Below are positions 27,375-37,900 of a stretch of 64,000 nt of DNA, in pieces (position 1 is the stretch's first letter; each line of letters opens with the position of its first letter). This DNA comes from JAEKNW01 sp963678375. Its GTDB lineage: Bacteria; Cloacimonadota; Cloacimonadia; Cloacimonadales; JAFGVF01. The stretch covers positions 1,364,001-1,428,000 of the forward strand of contig OY782831.1 of NCBI GenBank assembly GCA_963678375.2, written 5' to 3'. Below the pieces are notes generated by a model, which worked only from the letters and a program-made list of their open reading frames with translations, was not told the origin of the DNA and searched no databases. Position numbers and translations under genes: made by a program.

Positions 27375-28154
27375 ATGCTTAATGCCCTCTTTGAAATGCG
27401 TTATACTTCGCCAATTATTGCTACTGCTATTCATAATGGTCATTATATACGACCTGACCTTAAAGATAACTTAATCATAAGTGATGAAGATAGAAAAAGG
27501 GAAGAAGATCCATATACAAATTCAATTATTCGTTCTTATGACAACAGGATAGTAGTTAATACTTCTAGATTTGAAGTTGAATTAAATAGAAATAGGGATC
27601 GAGCTATCTATAAGACTCCTGAGGATTGTTGGGGATTAGAGGTCTGGAAGAGACAATTAAAAGAGTCAGAAATTCAGCAATCTCTTGCTGAATATGATAG
27701 CTTTTATCGTAGATTAGATTCAGCTATAAGTGAAACTATCAAAAGCTTTGGTTATGCTATTGTACTAGATGTACATTCTTATAATCATCATCGTTTAGGC
27801 TTAGGTCAACCTTATGATAGTCAAGAGGATAATCCTCAGATAATCTTGGGGACAACTAATATGCCCAGGACATATTTAGAATCAATCTATAAGATCCAGA
27901 AGAAGTTTCAAGAAAATATTTACCAAGGAAAGAAACTAGATTGTAGAATAGATATAAAATACCCAGGTGGGACAATGTCTCGACACTTACACAGAGAATT
28001 TCCTGGTAAAGTATTCTCATTAGCTATTGAGTTTAAAAAGACCTTTATGAATGAGTGGACAGGTGAATTATACAGGGACAAAATGGAAGAATTAATTACA
28101 GCCTTGCAGTCAATTACCCCACTCTTAACTAAGGATTTAATCATTGAAAGTTAG
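27375..28154 (+). CDS. N-formylglutamate amidohydrolase family protein
   Basis: This 259-residue protein has the family layout: an early metal-site region ATAIHNGHYIRPDL, a central RFEVELNRNRDRAIY, then VLDVHSYNHHR and, near the C-terminus, DIKYPGGTMSRHLHREFPGK. Members hydrolyse N-formylglutamate in histidine degradation or other N-acyl amino acids. No hut genes are nearby, so the substrate remains open. The ATG directly abuts the glyQ stop, suggesting co-translation. Confidence 0.85.
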   Translation: MLNALFEMRYTSPIIATAIHNGHYIRPDLKDNLIISDEDRKREEDPYTNSIIRSYDNRIVVNTSRFEVELNRNRDRAIYKTPEDCWGLEVWKRQLKESEIQQSLAEYDSFYRRLDSAISETIKSFGYAIVLDVHSYNHHRLGLGQPYDSQEDNPQIILGTTNMPRTYLESIYKIQKKFQENIYQGKKLDCRIDIKYPGGTMSRHLHREFPGKVFSLAIEFKKTFMNEWTGELYRDKMEELITALQSITPLLTKDLIIES

Positions 28155-28173
28155 ACAAAAGTAGGGTTTTCTT

Positions 28174-29703
28174 GTGAGAAGGATAGTCTTGCTTCTATTG
28201 CTTATTTTAGTAGTTATTACTAGTCATGCTAAGGAGAAGACTGTCTATTTTCTTTTACATGGACTCTATAGTTCCAGCTATCATTGGAATCATCTACTAG
28301 ATTCAGAAGATTTCAATAAGAGTGAGTTTACTTATGCAGGAAATTTGAGAGTAAATGAAGGTCTATTTTCAGACGATGATTTTATAGTTACTCCAGAATT
28401 TGATGAAGAGATTAAGACACTTCTTGAAAAAGATAATCAAGTTTTTACTATTAATTTTGCTTCAGGTTTCCAACATGATTTTAAGCAACAGGCACTGCAA
28501 ATTAAGCAAGTATTAGAGCTTTTCCCAGACCAAGGATATAATTATTACTTACTAGGTCATTCAATGGGAGGTTTAGCTGCTAGATGTTACTTGACTGATT
28601 ATTTGAATCGTAATGTTAAAGGCTTAATAACAATTGGTACACCAAACTTGGGCTCTTACCTAGGCAACTCAGATACATCTTTAACTGCTTTTCTGGGCGT
28701 AATGACAGGTGTTTTTACTAGGCCTGATAATCTGATAACTGGAATTACTCGGATTTGGAAAGAAGATAGAAGAAACGTAACTCCAGCCTTAGCTCCTGGA
28801 AGTCCTGAACTTACTGAGCTAAACTCAAAAAAATTCCCGAAAGATGTTAAGACACTTTGTCTCTTTTCTACTATTAATAGACCAGAAGAAATAGAAGCTC
28901 TTTCTAGAGACGAGCAATTTGTGCATCAGGTATTGCAAATGGAAAAATTGAAGTCATTCAAATCAACTAATCCCAAAGATGTTGAAATTACTACCCTTTA
29001 TAATGACCTGTATTATAATGATGGTTTGGTGTCTATTGCTTCTCAGAATCTCAAAAACGCAATTCCTAATAGCTATGAGATTGTATCTCATCATATCCCA
29101 ACCAGAGTTTACCATGATAATGAACCTAAGGATATTGAGCATTTAATACCAGCAATGAGGATTATCAAACGAAATAAGAGAGGGAAGAGATATAATCTAT
29201 TTATCTATTCAACCAGCCAAGAGATCATGAAAGAAGATTATTTCTATTCTATTAGTCAGACTTTTTTTAATACAAATTCTTATGATGCTAGCCTTGTTGC
29301 GGATTACCATGATACTTTAAAAGCAGTTCATCTTAGTAAGTATCCCCCAGTATTTGATTATGGTATCTTTTTGATTAACAGGACAGATAAGTTAAATGAA
29401 GTTAGAAATAAAATAGATTCTACTTGGATTTTCCCTATAATTGTCGATTTTTCTATTAATAATAATCTCAAGATGTTTGCTCAAAAAGATTGCATTTATA
29501 TCAAAATTATTTCAGTTGAAGAAGCTGAGTATTTCTTTAATTTTCTAAGTGATATATTAAGTGGGAAAATACATGTAAAAAAGGGGGAGCTTGATAAGGT
29601 GAAAGAACAGATAGTACGCTATTATTTTACAAGTTCTAATATGACTGAACGTTTGAAAATTCCAGATTATTGGTGGTTGGATAATCTTAACTTTTTCCAG
29701 TAA
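28174..29703 (+). CDS. Secreted lipase-like alpha/beta hydrolase
   Basis: The 509-residue product begins with a signal peptide (MRRIVLLLLLILVVITSHA). It has the oxyanion motif FLLHGLYSSSYHW and the nucleophile elbow LLGHSMGGLAARCYL, as in PGAP1/lipase-like hydrolases. The C-terminal half (from about residue 330) is not recognisable. The start is GTG with a weak GTAGGG. Its last 37 bases overlap the 3' end of convergent nadD. Confidence 0.82.
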   Translation: MRRIVLLLLLILVVITSHAKEKTVYFLLHGLYSSSYHWNHLLDSEDFNKSEFTYAGNLRVNEGLFSDDDFIVTPEFDEEIKTLLEKDNQVFTINFASGFQHDFKQQALQIKQVLELFPDQGYNYYLLGHSMGGLAARCYLTDYLNRNVKGLITIGTPNLGSYLGNSDTSLTAFLGVMTGVFTRPDNLITGITRIWKEDRRNVTPALAPGSPELTELNSKKFPKDVKTLCLFSTINRPEEIEALSRDEQFVHQVLQMEKLKSFKSTNPKDVEITTLYNDLYYNDGLVSIASQNLKNAIPNSYEIVSHHIPTRVYHDNEPKDIEHLIPAMRIIKRNKRGKRYNLFIYSTSQEIMKEDYFYSISQTFFNTNSYDASLVADYHDTLKAVHLSKYPPVFDYGIFLINRTDKLNEVRNKIDSTWIFPIIVDFSINNNLKMFAQKDCIYIKIISVEEAEYFFNFLSDILSGKIHVKKGELDKVKEQIVRYYFTSSNMTERLKIPDYWWLDNLNFFQ

Positions 29704-30260
29704 TTCTCTAGTTTAGTGATTATAGGTTGTGGAACTAAGTGAGAGATGTCTTGATCATTTTCGAGCAGCTTTCTAATCTCTGTAGAGGATATATCATAAG
29801 GCTTAATTTCTAATAACTTGAATCTAGCGTCTATAGTATGAGAGTCTTTTTGCTGACTATTTCTACTTACAACAGTGAAATTTACATTGTTCAATAACCA
29901 TTCCTGCTTATACCACTTAGTAAAGCTGACAGCATTATCATAACCAATTAAGAAGGTGAATGTAGAATTTGGAAAGGTAGAATAAATTCTTTGAATTAGG
30001 TGATAGGTGTAGTTGATTCCAAATCGGGGAGAATCAAGCTTACTTACAGAAAAGCAGGGTTCATCTTGAATTGCTAAGTTTATGAGTTCAAAACGTTGTG
30101 AATAGGGAAGGAGAAGGCTTGTAGATTTGAGAGGATGATTTCCATTAGGCATAAAGATAACTTGTTTAGCAAGTTTATGTCTAATAACTTCTTCAGCAAT
30201 ATAAAGATGTCCATTATGGATGGGGTTGAAGGCCCCACCCAAAATAGCAAAATCGTACAT
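29667..30260 (-). CDS. nadD: Nicotinate-nucleotide adenylyltransferase
   Basis: The 197-residue protein has the nucleotidyltransferase signature FAILGGAFNPIHNGHLYIAE (HxGH) and the C-terminal ISSTEIRKLL. NadD adenylates nicotinate mononucleotide in NAD synthesis. It overlaps the last base of the bamD stop, so the two are coupled. Confidence 0.95.
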   Translation of the reverse strand: MYDFAILGGAFNPIHNGHLYIAEEVIRHKLAKQVIFMPNGNHPLKSTSLLLPYSQRFELINLAIQDEPCFSVSKLDSPRFGINYTYHLIQRIYSTFPNSTFTFLIGYDNAVSFTKWYKQEWLLNNVNFTVVSRNSQQKDSHTIDARFKLLEIKPYDISSTEIRKLLENDQDISHLVPQPIITKLENYWKKLRLSNHQ

Positions 30261-30982
30261 TAATCTAGTTTCTTAATAATTTTCTTTGTTAATTTTTCAT
30301 CTGGATAAGATAGTCTAAGGTATTCCTTAAAAGAGTTTGCTCTTTCCATATTTTCTTGTTCACGATAGATTAAAGCACTATAATAAGCACTTTTCATATC
30401 TATTTCACTTTTAGAACCAGTAGCTAAAACTTCACTAAAATAGAGAAGGGCTGCCGGATAATCTGATAACATATAGTAAGTATAGCCATTAAGATAAGTT
30501 TTCTCTAATAGTTTGAACTCAGCTTTTTTAATAATTTCTATTGCTTCAGCTCTGTATTGTCCTGCTGGATATCTAGTTAGATACTCCTCTAAGGATGAAA
30601 TTGCAGCATTAGTTTCTTCTTGAGTGTAGCTTGCAGGTTCAGATGTTTTCCAGAAGCATTGGCCAATTCTAAAGTAGGCAATTTCAAGCTCAGCCATATT
30701 GGATGAGTATCGCATTAAGAATTGATATTCAAGTCTTGCATTTTCATATTGCCCCATTAAGTAGTAACTTTCAGCAAGTTTAGCTTGTGCTTTTGTTGTT
30801 ATGCCAGAGCTTTTATAACTTACTATAGATTCGAATATTGGAATAGCTTTGCGATATTTCCCTTCTTGAAAGAATTTATCAGCAATTTTAAATCTTTCGG
30901 TTTCAGATTTGTTTTCATAAAGGTTATTACTACATGCCAAAAGTAGTCCTATAAGTGCCATTAATATAATAATTTTTTTCAT
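30260..30982 (-). CDS. bamD: Outer membrane assembly lipoprotein BamD
   Basis: This 240-residue lipoprotein (lipobox LLLAC at residues 13-17) has TPR-like pairs: ERFKIADKFFQEGKYRKAIP, LAESYYLMGQYENARLEYQF, IGQCFWK and the SLEEYLTRYPAGQYRAEA motif typical of BamD. It would support insertion of beta-barrel proteins, which fits the PorV-like and TolC-like proteins in this window. Confidence 0.88.
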   Translation of the reverse strand: MKKIIILMALIGLLLACSNNLYENKSETERFKIADKFFQEGKYRKAIPIFESIVSYKSSGITTKAQAKLAESYYLMGQYENARLEYQFLMRYSSNMAELEIAYFRIGQCFWKTSEPASYTQEETNAAISSLEEYLTRYPAGQYRAEAIEIIKKAEFKLLEKTYLNGYTYYMLSDYPAALLYFSEVLATGSKSEIDMKSAYYSALIYREQENMERANSFKEYLRLSYPDEKLTKKIIKKLD

Positions 30983-31015
30983 TTTATCCTCTGTTCAGTA
31001 ATATAACTGATATTT

Positions 31016-31507
31016 TTATTCTATTGACCATAAAGAATAGACCAAGGTCCCTGCAAATAAAGAAAGTAAGACAGGTTTCCAAAGGGTAATTGTTCCATCC
31101 TTAACAGGTTTTTTTTTGCTTAATGAATAACTAATATTTTTCTCTATTCGTGAAGTATCATTGTTAATTATTAAAGCTTGGCCATAATAACGTTGAACTT
31201 GCATTTGTCTAGAGAAAAGAAAAGATTTTTTCTCCTCATAGCTTATGTCACTGGTAATTGTTAACTGAATAGATTTAGAAGCTTGGTCAAGTCTATTTCT
31301 AATATCTACTCCAATTTCTAACAATTTCCTTTGTGCCAAGAAGTTAAACTTACTGTTATCAGAATTGATCAAGTAATAGCTTTCCTCAAAGTCTATTTCA
31401 TTTCTCAATCCGGTAAAGAGTGAGTCAGCTATATCTCTATTAAACTGTTGTTGTGCTAAGATAACAGAAGAGTATATTAGTAACAGTATAATTATAGTTC
31501 TTCTCAT
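31016..31507 (-). CDS. Small envelope protein of unknown function
   Basis: The 163-residue product has a signal peptide (MRRTIIILLLIYSSVILAQQ) and a C-terminal hydrophobic segment (PVLLSLFAGTLVYSLW). I do not recognise the family. It overlaps the preceding gene by 4 bases (ATGA) and lies upstream of bamD in the same minus-strand run, so a role at the cell envelope is plausible. Confidence 0.6.
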   Translation of the reverse strand: MRRTIIILLLIYSSVILAQQQFNRDIADSLFTGLRNEIDFEESYYLINSDNSKFNFLAQRKLLEIGVDIRNRLDQASKSIQLTITSDISYEEKKSFLFSRQMQVQRYYGQALIINNDTSRIEKNISYSLSKKKPVKDGTITLWKPVLLSLFAGTLVYSLWSIE

Positions 31508-32223
31508 TTATTTAAGTCCTTAATAAAAGATTTTACTTTATCAATTCTGATATATTGTGGGTATTTACTAGCAAGTTTTTCTGCTTGATTTAAAGCCAAT
31601 TCATAGTTACCTAAATTTTTGTTAATCACAGCTATCTTAAAAAGACTATCATATACTTTTTCATGGTCTATTTTAGTTTGTGAAAGAAACTTAAATTTTT
31701 CCAATGCTTGAGAGTATTTTTGCTGATCGTAATCAATTTCAGCTAACCAATATTTACAATTTATAGTCAAATCATCTTCAGGGAATGCAACTAAAAAATC
31801 ATTGAATTTTGATTTAGCTTGCTCAAGTTGGTTATTATTATAAAGTTTCCTGGCTTGCTGGTAGAGTTCAAGCGAAGAAGGTTGGATATTTTGCTTACTT
31901 GGAATTTTGTTGTGAAAACTTTCTATACCTTGAAGTGAGTTAATATTTCTTGTATTATTTGAGATAATATCCAGCATTGTCTCTAGTCTGTCAGAATAGA
32001 AAGAAATCTGTTCTTCCAGTAAATCAATTTTATTCTCTAAGAATAGAATGTCCGCTTGAAACTGTTCAAGCTTTTGTCTGTTAAGAGAGTCTTGGCAAGC
32101 TAAATTATAGACTAATGAATCACTAGTGGCTTGTAAAAGCTCAAAATGCTTAGCAGTTTTTTGGTTATTAGAGCAAGCAATAGTGGTTAAAATTAAGCAA
32201 ATGGACAAGATATAGTATTTCAT
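31504..32223 (-). CDS. TPR lipoprotein, CpoB/YbgF-like
   Basis: About 239 residues from ATG 32223: a lipobox (LTTIACSNN), a coiled-coil stretch (FQADILFLENKIDLLEEQIS), then TPR repeats from about residue 125 (YQQARKLYNNNQLEQAKSKF, YWLAEIDYDQQKYSQALEKF). This coiled coil plus TPR design is that of YbgF/CpoB. A GTG frame opening at 32262 would run through the palindrome at 32238-32265 and displace the lipoprotein signal, so the ATG is preferred despite the lack of a clear ribosome binding site. Confidence 0.75.
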   Translation of the reverse strand: MKYYILSICLILTTIACSNNQKTAKHFELLQATSDSLVYNLACQDSLNRQKLEQFQADILFLENKIDLLEEQISFYSDRLETMLDIISNNTRNINSLQGIESFHNKIPSKQNIQPSSLELYQQARKLYNNNQLEQAKSKFNDFLVAFPEDDLTINCKYWLAEIDYDQQKYSQALEKFKFLSQTKIDHEKVYDSLFKIAVINKNLGNYELALNQAEKLASKYPQYIRIDKVKSFIKDLNK

Positions 32224-32237
32224 AATTTTAATAAAAT

Positions 32238-32265
32238 CAGGTGGTAGTGATATCACTACCACCTG
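32238..32265. terminator. 28-base perfect palindrome between the aminopeptidase and lipoprotein genes
   Basis: CAGGTGGTAGTGAT and its exact complement meet without a spacer. On the minus strand it is followed by ATTTTATT, so it can be the terminator of the aminopeptidase gene. It lies only 14 bases before the lipoprotein ATG and could also hinder or regulate its translation. Confidence 0.7.
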
Positions 32266-32279
32266 AAATATTTATCATA

Positions 32280-33686
32280 TTATGCTTTAAGCATAAATGC
32301 TTTATATCCTTTATATGTGCTGTATAAGTCAGCTTTGCTAACTACTTCATAAAGTGAGTGCATGCCTAATAAGCTAGGACCACAGTCAATAACTTCAGCA
32401 CCAAACTCAGCTAGGAACTTAGCAATAGTTCCTCCACCACCCTCATCAACTTTTCCGAGAGTACCAGTTTGCCAGATAACTTTAGCTTCATTGAAGATTC
32501 TAATCACTTCTGCATTGAATTCAGCATTTGCATCATTAGAACCACCTTTTCCACCAGCACCTGTATATTTAAGAAGAGTAACACCTTGTCCAACTACAGG
32601 TGCATTCATTTTTTCATGAACACTTGGGTAGTTTGGATTCATAGGAGCATTAACATCAGCTGATAGGACTTTAGTTTTCATTAAAGTTTTTCTTAGATTA
32701 TAGGAACCACAATCTTCTCCATTTTGCTTTAAAACATCACCGATGAAGTCTGAGATAAAGATAGATTTTGCTCCAGTATTACTATCAGAGCCGACTTCTT
32801 CTTTATCACTGAAATAAACAATAGAAGTTCTTTCAAGATCTTTTGTATCTAGGTCGAGAAGAGCTTTAAGTCCTGTATAAGCACAGATTCTATCATCTTG
32901 GCCATAACCCATGACCATTGATCTATCAAAGCCCATTTCACGAGCTTTTCCTGCTGGGACTAATTCTAATTCAGCAGAAAGGAGGTCTTCTTCATCAATA
33001 CCGTATTTTTCATTAAGAAGTTCTAGAACATGATATTTTATAGCTTCTTTTTGATCTTTATCCTCTACAGGAATTGAACCGATGACTAGGTTTAAGTTAT
33101 CAGCTGAAATAGCTTCACCAATCTTTTTTGATGCTTGAACTTTTCTAGCAAGATGAGGAAGGAGATCAGGGATTATGAAAACAGGATCTTTTTCATCTTC
33201 GCCAATTGAAACTGGAACAACTTGACCAGCTTTATTTACTACAATACCGTGAATAGCTAGTGGTGTTGAAACCCATTGATATTTTTTAATTCCACCATAG
33301 TAATGAGTTTTTGCCATACCTAGGGCACAAGCACTATCTTCATAAAGAGGATTTTGTTTTAAGTCTATTCTTGGTGCATCGATATGAGCAGCAATAAGGT
33401 TAACACCTTCTGATACTGGTTTTTTACCTATTATAGCAAAGGCTAAAGTTTTTCCACGAAAGATGGAGTAAACTTTTTTACTTGATTTATTAGCTAAAAC
33501 TTCTTTAAAACCTTTAGCTTTAAGAGCAGTTTCTGTATAAGCAACAGTTTCGCGAACGTTTTTACATTGGTTTAAGAAATCGATATAGTCTTTGGAAAAC
33601 TCATGAGCTGCTTTGATATCTTTCTTATCAGCTTCTTTCCAAAAGTTTTTACGATTATAAGTAAGAACTTTTTTCTCTTTTTTCAT
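32280..33686 (-). CDS. M18 family aminopeptidase
   Basis: At 468 residues this has the M18 length. Metal and catalytic regions are visible: AAHIDAPRIDLK, YFSDKEEVGSDSNTGA, GYGQDDRICAYTGLKALLDL and GMHSLYEVVSKAD. It is a cytosolic zinc aminopeptidase, usually preferring acidic N-termini. An amino-acid-fermenting lifestyle would fit. It is separated from greA by 13 bases. Confidence 0.93.
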   Translation of the reverse strand: MKKEKKVLTYNRKNFWKEADKKDIKAAHEFSKDYIDFLNQCKNVRETVAYTETALKAKGFKEVLANKSSKKVYSIFRGKTLAFAIIGKKPVSEGVNLIAAHIDAPRIDLKQNPLYEDSACALGMAKTHYYGGIKKYQWVSTPLAIHGIVVNKAGQVVPVSIGEDEKDPVFIIPDLLPHLARKVQASKKIGEAISADNLNLVIGSIPVEDKDQKEAIKYHVLELLNEKYGIDEEDLLSAELELVPAGKAREMGFDRSMVMGYGQDDRICAYTGLKALLDLDTKDLERTSIVYFSDKEEVGSDSNTGAKSIFISDFIGDVLKQNGEDCGSYNLRKTLMKTKVLSADVNAPMNPNYPSVHEKMNAPVVGQGVTLLKYTGAGGKGGSNDANAEFNAEVIRIFNEAKVIWQTGTLGKVDEGGGGTIAKFLAEFGAEVIDCGPSLLGMHSLYEVVSKADLYSTYKGYKAFMLKA

Positions 33687-33699
33687 ATTTACCTCATAT

Positions 33700-34167
33700 T
33701 TATTTTATTGATAAAATTTTAAATTTTCTCTCACCTTTTGGAGCCTTGACAATAGCAATATCATTAACAGATTTGCCAATGAAACCTTTCCCAATAGGTG
33801 ATTCAATAGAAATTTTAGTATAGTCATTTTCTGGGAAATTGACTTCTGCAGAACCTACTAAATAATAATTGATAATTTCATCTGAGCCAATTTCTTGTGC
33901 TTCAACTATTGCGCCAAAGCGAACTTTGTCCTTAGCAATGTTGCTAGGATCTAGTACTTTTATTTTAGAGCTGAGCAATTTTAGCTTAGTTACTTCATTA
34001 TCTATCTGTCGTTGTCTTTCTTTGGCTGATTTATATTCAGCATTTTCACTTAAATCACCCATTTCTCGGGCAATAGCAATAGCTTTCAAAATACTAGGTC
34101 GTTCAGTTAAAAGGTCGTTTATTCTTTTTTGAATTTGTTGCATTCCATAAGGAGTAATATAGCTCAT
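33700..34167 (-). CDS. greA: Transcription elongation factor GreA
   Basis: The 155-residue protein has the N-terminal coiled coil (REMGDLSENAEYKSAKERQR) with the acidic tip used in transcript cleavage. The C-terminal FKBP-like domain reads SPIGKGFIGKSVNDIAIVKA. It rescues backtracked RNA polymerase. Its start shares a base with the end of the upstream gene. Confidence 0.96.
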   Translation of the reverse strand: MSYITPYGMQQIQKRINDLLTERPSILKAIAIAREMGDLSENAEYKSAKERQRQIDNEVTKLKLLSSKIKVLDPSNIAKDKVRFGAIVEAQEIGSDEIINYYLVGSAEVNFPENDYTKISIESPIGKGFIGKSVNDIAIVKAPKGERKFKILSIK

Positions 34168-34985
34168 TATTTTCCTCTATTTTTAAGTCTCATTAAGTGT
34201 TTATGGCCAGAAATAGCACATTTTTTTAGTCTAGCATTACCACTTTTTGTCCATTCTTCAACAATCTTCTCTAAGCTAGGATCATAAAAATTAATGCTTG
34301 AAGCAAGAATCTCTACCACATTTGGGTCTCTACTGTTATCATAGAAATCGAATGTATCAAGGTAGAGTTCTTTATCGATTTTTCCCACTTCTTTAAAGAA
34401 CTGAGAAAGTCCTTTAAGTAACTCTTGTGGAGCATAAGCCCATTTGTTCTCTAAGTGTCTTAGAACTTGTTTGGTATATTCATTTTTGGCTTTACATAGC
34501 TTAGTAAGAGTTTTTAAGGCAAGCATTTCTAAATCTAGCTGACCACTTGTTGTCCATTTATAAGCAGTAGTAAGATATTTATCAGGAAACTTCTTCAGTA
34601 AGGGTAAGAAGACTTTATCAATGATGAGAGCTTGCTCGTGCTGATTTTTAGCATCATCTAAGAATTCTTGCATTTTTGCAAAATAAGTATCTCTATCTTT
34701 TGCATAGATTTTATTTAATATTATCGATACAATAAACTTTCCATTGTCTAAGCCTTCATACCAGAGATAGTTATAGAAATCCATATAGTGGTCATGTTTC
34801 TTCTCTATGTTCTTTGCTATTTCTTTAGCTACGAGTGTAAGAACTTCATTAGGTACCTTGTGGCCTTCTCTGGCAGGATAAGCATTATAGATTATATCAA
34901 CACAATAATCTTGTTTGTCTAATTTATTTTTACAGAAGTCATCAGCATCTTTTATTAATCTTTCTTTCCAGTCTAATGATATCAT
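34167..34985 (-). CDS. HEAT-like alpha-helical protein, possible AlkD-type
   Basis: The 272-residue product is all helical with repeated units (TTAYKWTTSGQLDLEMLALK, QVLRHLENKWAYAPQELLKG, VVEILASSINFYDPSLEKIV). The layout resembles the HEAT-like DNA alkylation repair family, but I cannot identify its glycosylase residues. It is coupled to greA by overlap. Function uncertain. Confidence 0.6.
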   Translation of the reverse strand: MISLDWKERLIKDADDFCKNKLDKQDYCVDIIYNAYPAREGHKVPNEVLTLVAKEIAKNIEKKHDHYMDFYNYLWYEGLDNGKFIVSIILNKIYAKDRDTYFAKMQEFLDDAKNQHEQALIIDKVFLPLLKKFPDKYLTTAYKWTTSGQLDLEMLALKTLTKLCKAKNEYTKQVLRHLENKWAYAPQELLKGLSQFFKEVGKIDKELYLDTFDFYDNSRDPNVVEILASSINFYDPSLEKIVEEWTKSGNARLKKCAISGHKHLMRLKNRGK

Positions 34986-34998
34986 TTAATCTCCTATT

Positions 34999-37900
34999 CT
35001 AGTTTAATACTGCAATTTTCCCTTTTTTCTCAGAGCCTCCCATATTGATTACATAGAAATAAATACCTGAAGAAACTTTTTTACCACTATTGTTTGTAAG
35101 GTCCCATCGGAAGTTATCAATTCCATAGAAAGGTCCTAGTTGTTTGGTAAAAACTAAGTCTCCAGATTTAGTGTAAATTGAGATATTACCTTTGGTGTTT
35201 AAAGGGAAATTGGTAAAATTAATCTCATTGTCTCCCTTTCTTGGGTAAGCTGGATTAGGGAACACTACCAACTTTGTTAAATCTGTAATATCTGTCAAGC
35301 TGAAATGAGCTGTACTCATTTGAGCAAGCATCATATTAGCATTACTATCCATAATATTATTAGTAATAAGTTTATAAGGATAATTTCCATATTGAAGTTC
35401 ATGAGAAAAAGTAACGATTATTTCATTATCACTATGTGAAATATTGTCAATAGTGGCTAAGACATCGTTAGGAGGATTTTTTAGGGTAAAGTTTGCTTTA
35501 GTTACAGGTTGAAAGTCACTAGCAAAGATATTTTCTGAAAAAATCAATTTAACCTGTGTACGATTGATAATGTTGATTTTCTCAATAGTTGGAGCAACTA
35601 CGTCATCGATATTTTCAAACTGAGCTGATAATGTCTCAGCTAAGATATTATTTCTAGACATAACATCATAACAGGTCAGAGTATATGTTGGGGCAACTAG
35701 CTCTTCTCTTAATCTTAAAATAGCTCGATTGAACTGACTATCTAAAATAACAGAGTGAGGATTTCCAATATCATGATTTATAGAATAATGGCCTACTCTG
35801 ATCATATCATTTGCCAAAGGAACATTAAAGGTTACTTCTAAACTAAAATTACCAATCTTTCTCACATTAATAATTTGTGGTTGTCTATTAGGAATTACAA
35901 GTTTCCAAGGAGTTAAAAAGCTTTCAGAATTTTGATAATCTGGATTATAGCAACTTATAGCATACTTATACTCTTGATTAGTGGATAAGCCTTGATCATA
36001 GAAATAGTTTGCCTGGGTACTTGTTAACACTTCTTGCAAGCCATTATGTTGACGATAAACTTTGTAAGTTGATAGTCCATCAGAATCCCATGTAAGTTTA
36101 GCTGTATTTTCATCAATAGGAACAGCTATAAAATTATCAGGAGTTTCAGGTTCATTATGATAATCACGAGCAGTTAAATAAACGCTTTCACCTTCTCCAC
36201 CATATACTTGGTTACAGATTAGAATTGGTTGAGAAGACTCATCCTCTTGATAGAAACTAATCTGGAAAGAGTTATTTGAATTATGAACAGCTGTAGGAGT
36301 TAATTTCTCTGAGATAAACTCAACTTTGTAGAGAAAAGGAGTAAGTGAGAGATAAATCTCGTCCTTCCCATCTTCATCTAAATCATAGACAAGAAGAGAG
36401 TTATTTTTATTTACATTATCAAAAGCAATTTTATCAATAAGATGGAATGAGTTGTTACCGTTTGATTTATAAAGATAGAACTCAAAATAGGTATTATCCA
36501 TATTTTCCAAGCTTTCTACATAGCCTCCTACGATAAACTCATTTTCTCCATCACCTGTGAAATCACCATAATCTAAATAATAGGCATTTTGCACACCGAT
36601 TCTATCAGACCAGGTTAAATAGCTTTCTGCATTTGAGTTTATTTCATAGATCATTACATCGCCATCAGTATCAGCAGTAAGGATATCTGGATAATTATCT
36701 CCGTCTAAATCTCCACATTTTATCCAAGGTATAAAGGTGTTTCTAGCGAAAGTGGAAGATGAATTAACAAGTCTTTCTCTTTCCTCAAAACTATTAAGTT
36801 GTCTTTGATAAAGTTTAATAACAGTTTGAGCAGGTTCATTAATAACACAAATCAAATCGTCTCTACCATTATTATTATAATCAGCAAAGATAGCACCTGA
36901 AGCATTATTAATTGACTGGATATAGGAATTTAAAGGATAGTCGTTACCTTCAAAGGTATCAAAAAGGTAAAGAGTCTCCAAATTTAAACCAACTACATCA
37001 TAACCGGAGTTGTTAGAATCCCCAATATCAAGAGGTCTAAAGTTATCTGTGAACTGATGTTTTATCTCAAATCCTTGATCATTCTTCTCATAAATAGCTG
37101 CAGAACCAAAGGTACCATCTTCAATATTCATTGCAATGAACTCATTCTTTCCATTATCATCAAAATCTACATAATCTTTTGTAGGAATAATCTCACTTGA
37201 AAATAGAGGACTAACCTCAAAGTGGTTTATAGGAGTAGAAGAGTTATCTATTGAACCTAGATCATGAAGAAGATCTGAGTGATATATAAGACCAGATCTA
37301 TTTCTTGCAGAATATTCAACACTAATAGGACCATTAGCTATTGAATTTGGTAATGGCACAAATAGTAAGGAGTCAGCATAAGAAGAAAAAGCATTGAATT
37401 CTTGATTATTGCTATCATATATTGTAGCTTGAATATCAACACTTTCATTAAAATGACATTTTAGGTAGTGATTTTTATTATTCGAACTATAACGAGTAAC
37501 AAGTTCTGGATTACTTTTTACGTGCGGAATAGACTTATCAATATAAACATTTCTCAGTATGTTAAATACCTTTCCACTATTATTCTGAACTGTTAATCTA
37601 ATCCTGTAATTACCATCAGGTAATTCAGGCTCTACTCTAAATTCTCTTAAAAGACCAGAATAAGGAACATCTATTTCATTGCTATAGAAGTAGCTTGGAG
37701 TTTGATTATGAGTGTAACAATCTTTCCATATTATATCTTCAATTTCGTCTCCAGATGAAAAGGTAACTGAATATCTGAAGAAGTCCTCAATTTCTATTTT
37801 ACCCCGAATGTTAAAAGTAGAAGAAAGCCCCATTTCTTCATAAGGATAAGTAATTGCTATATCTTGAGAAGTGAAATTACTTAGTAAGTTATAGGCATTG

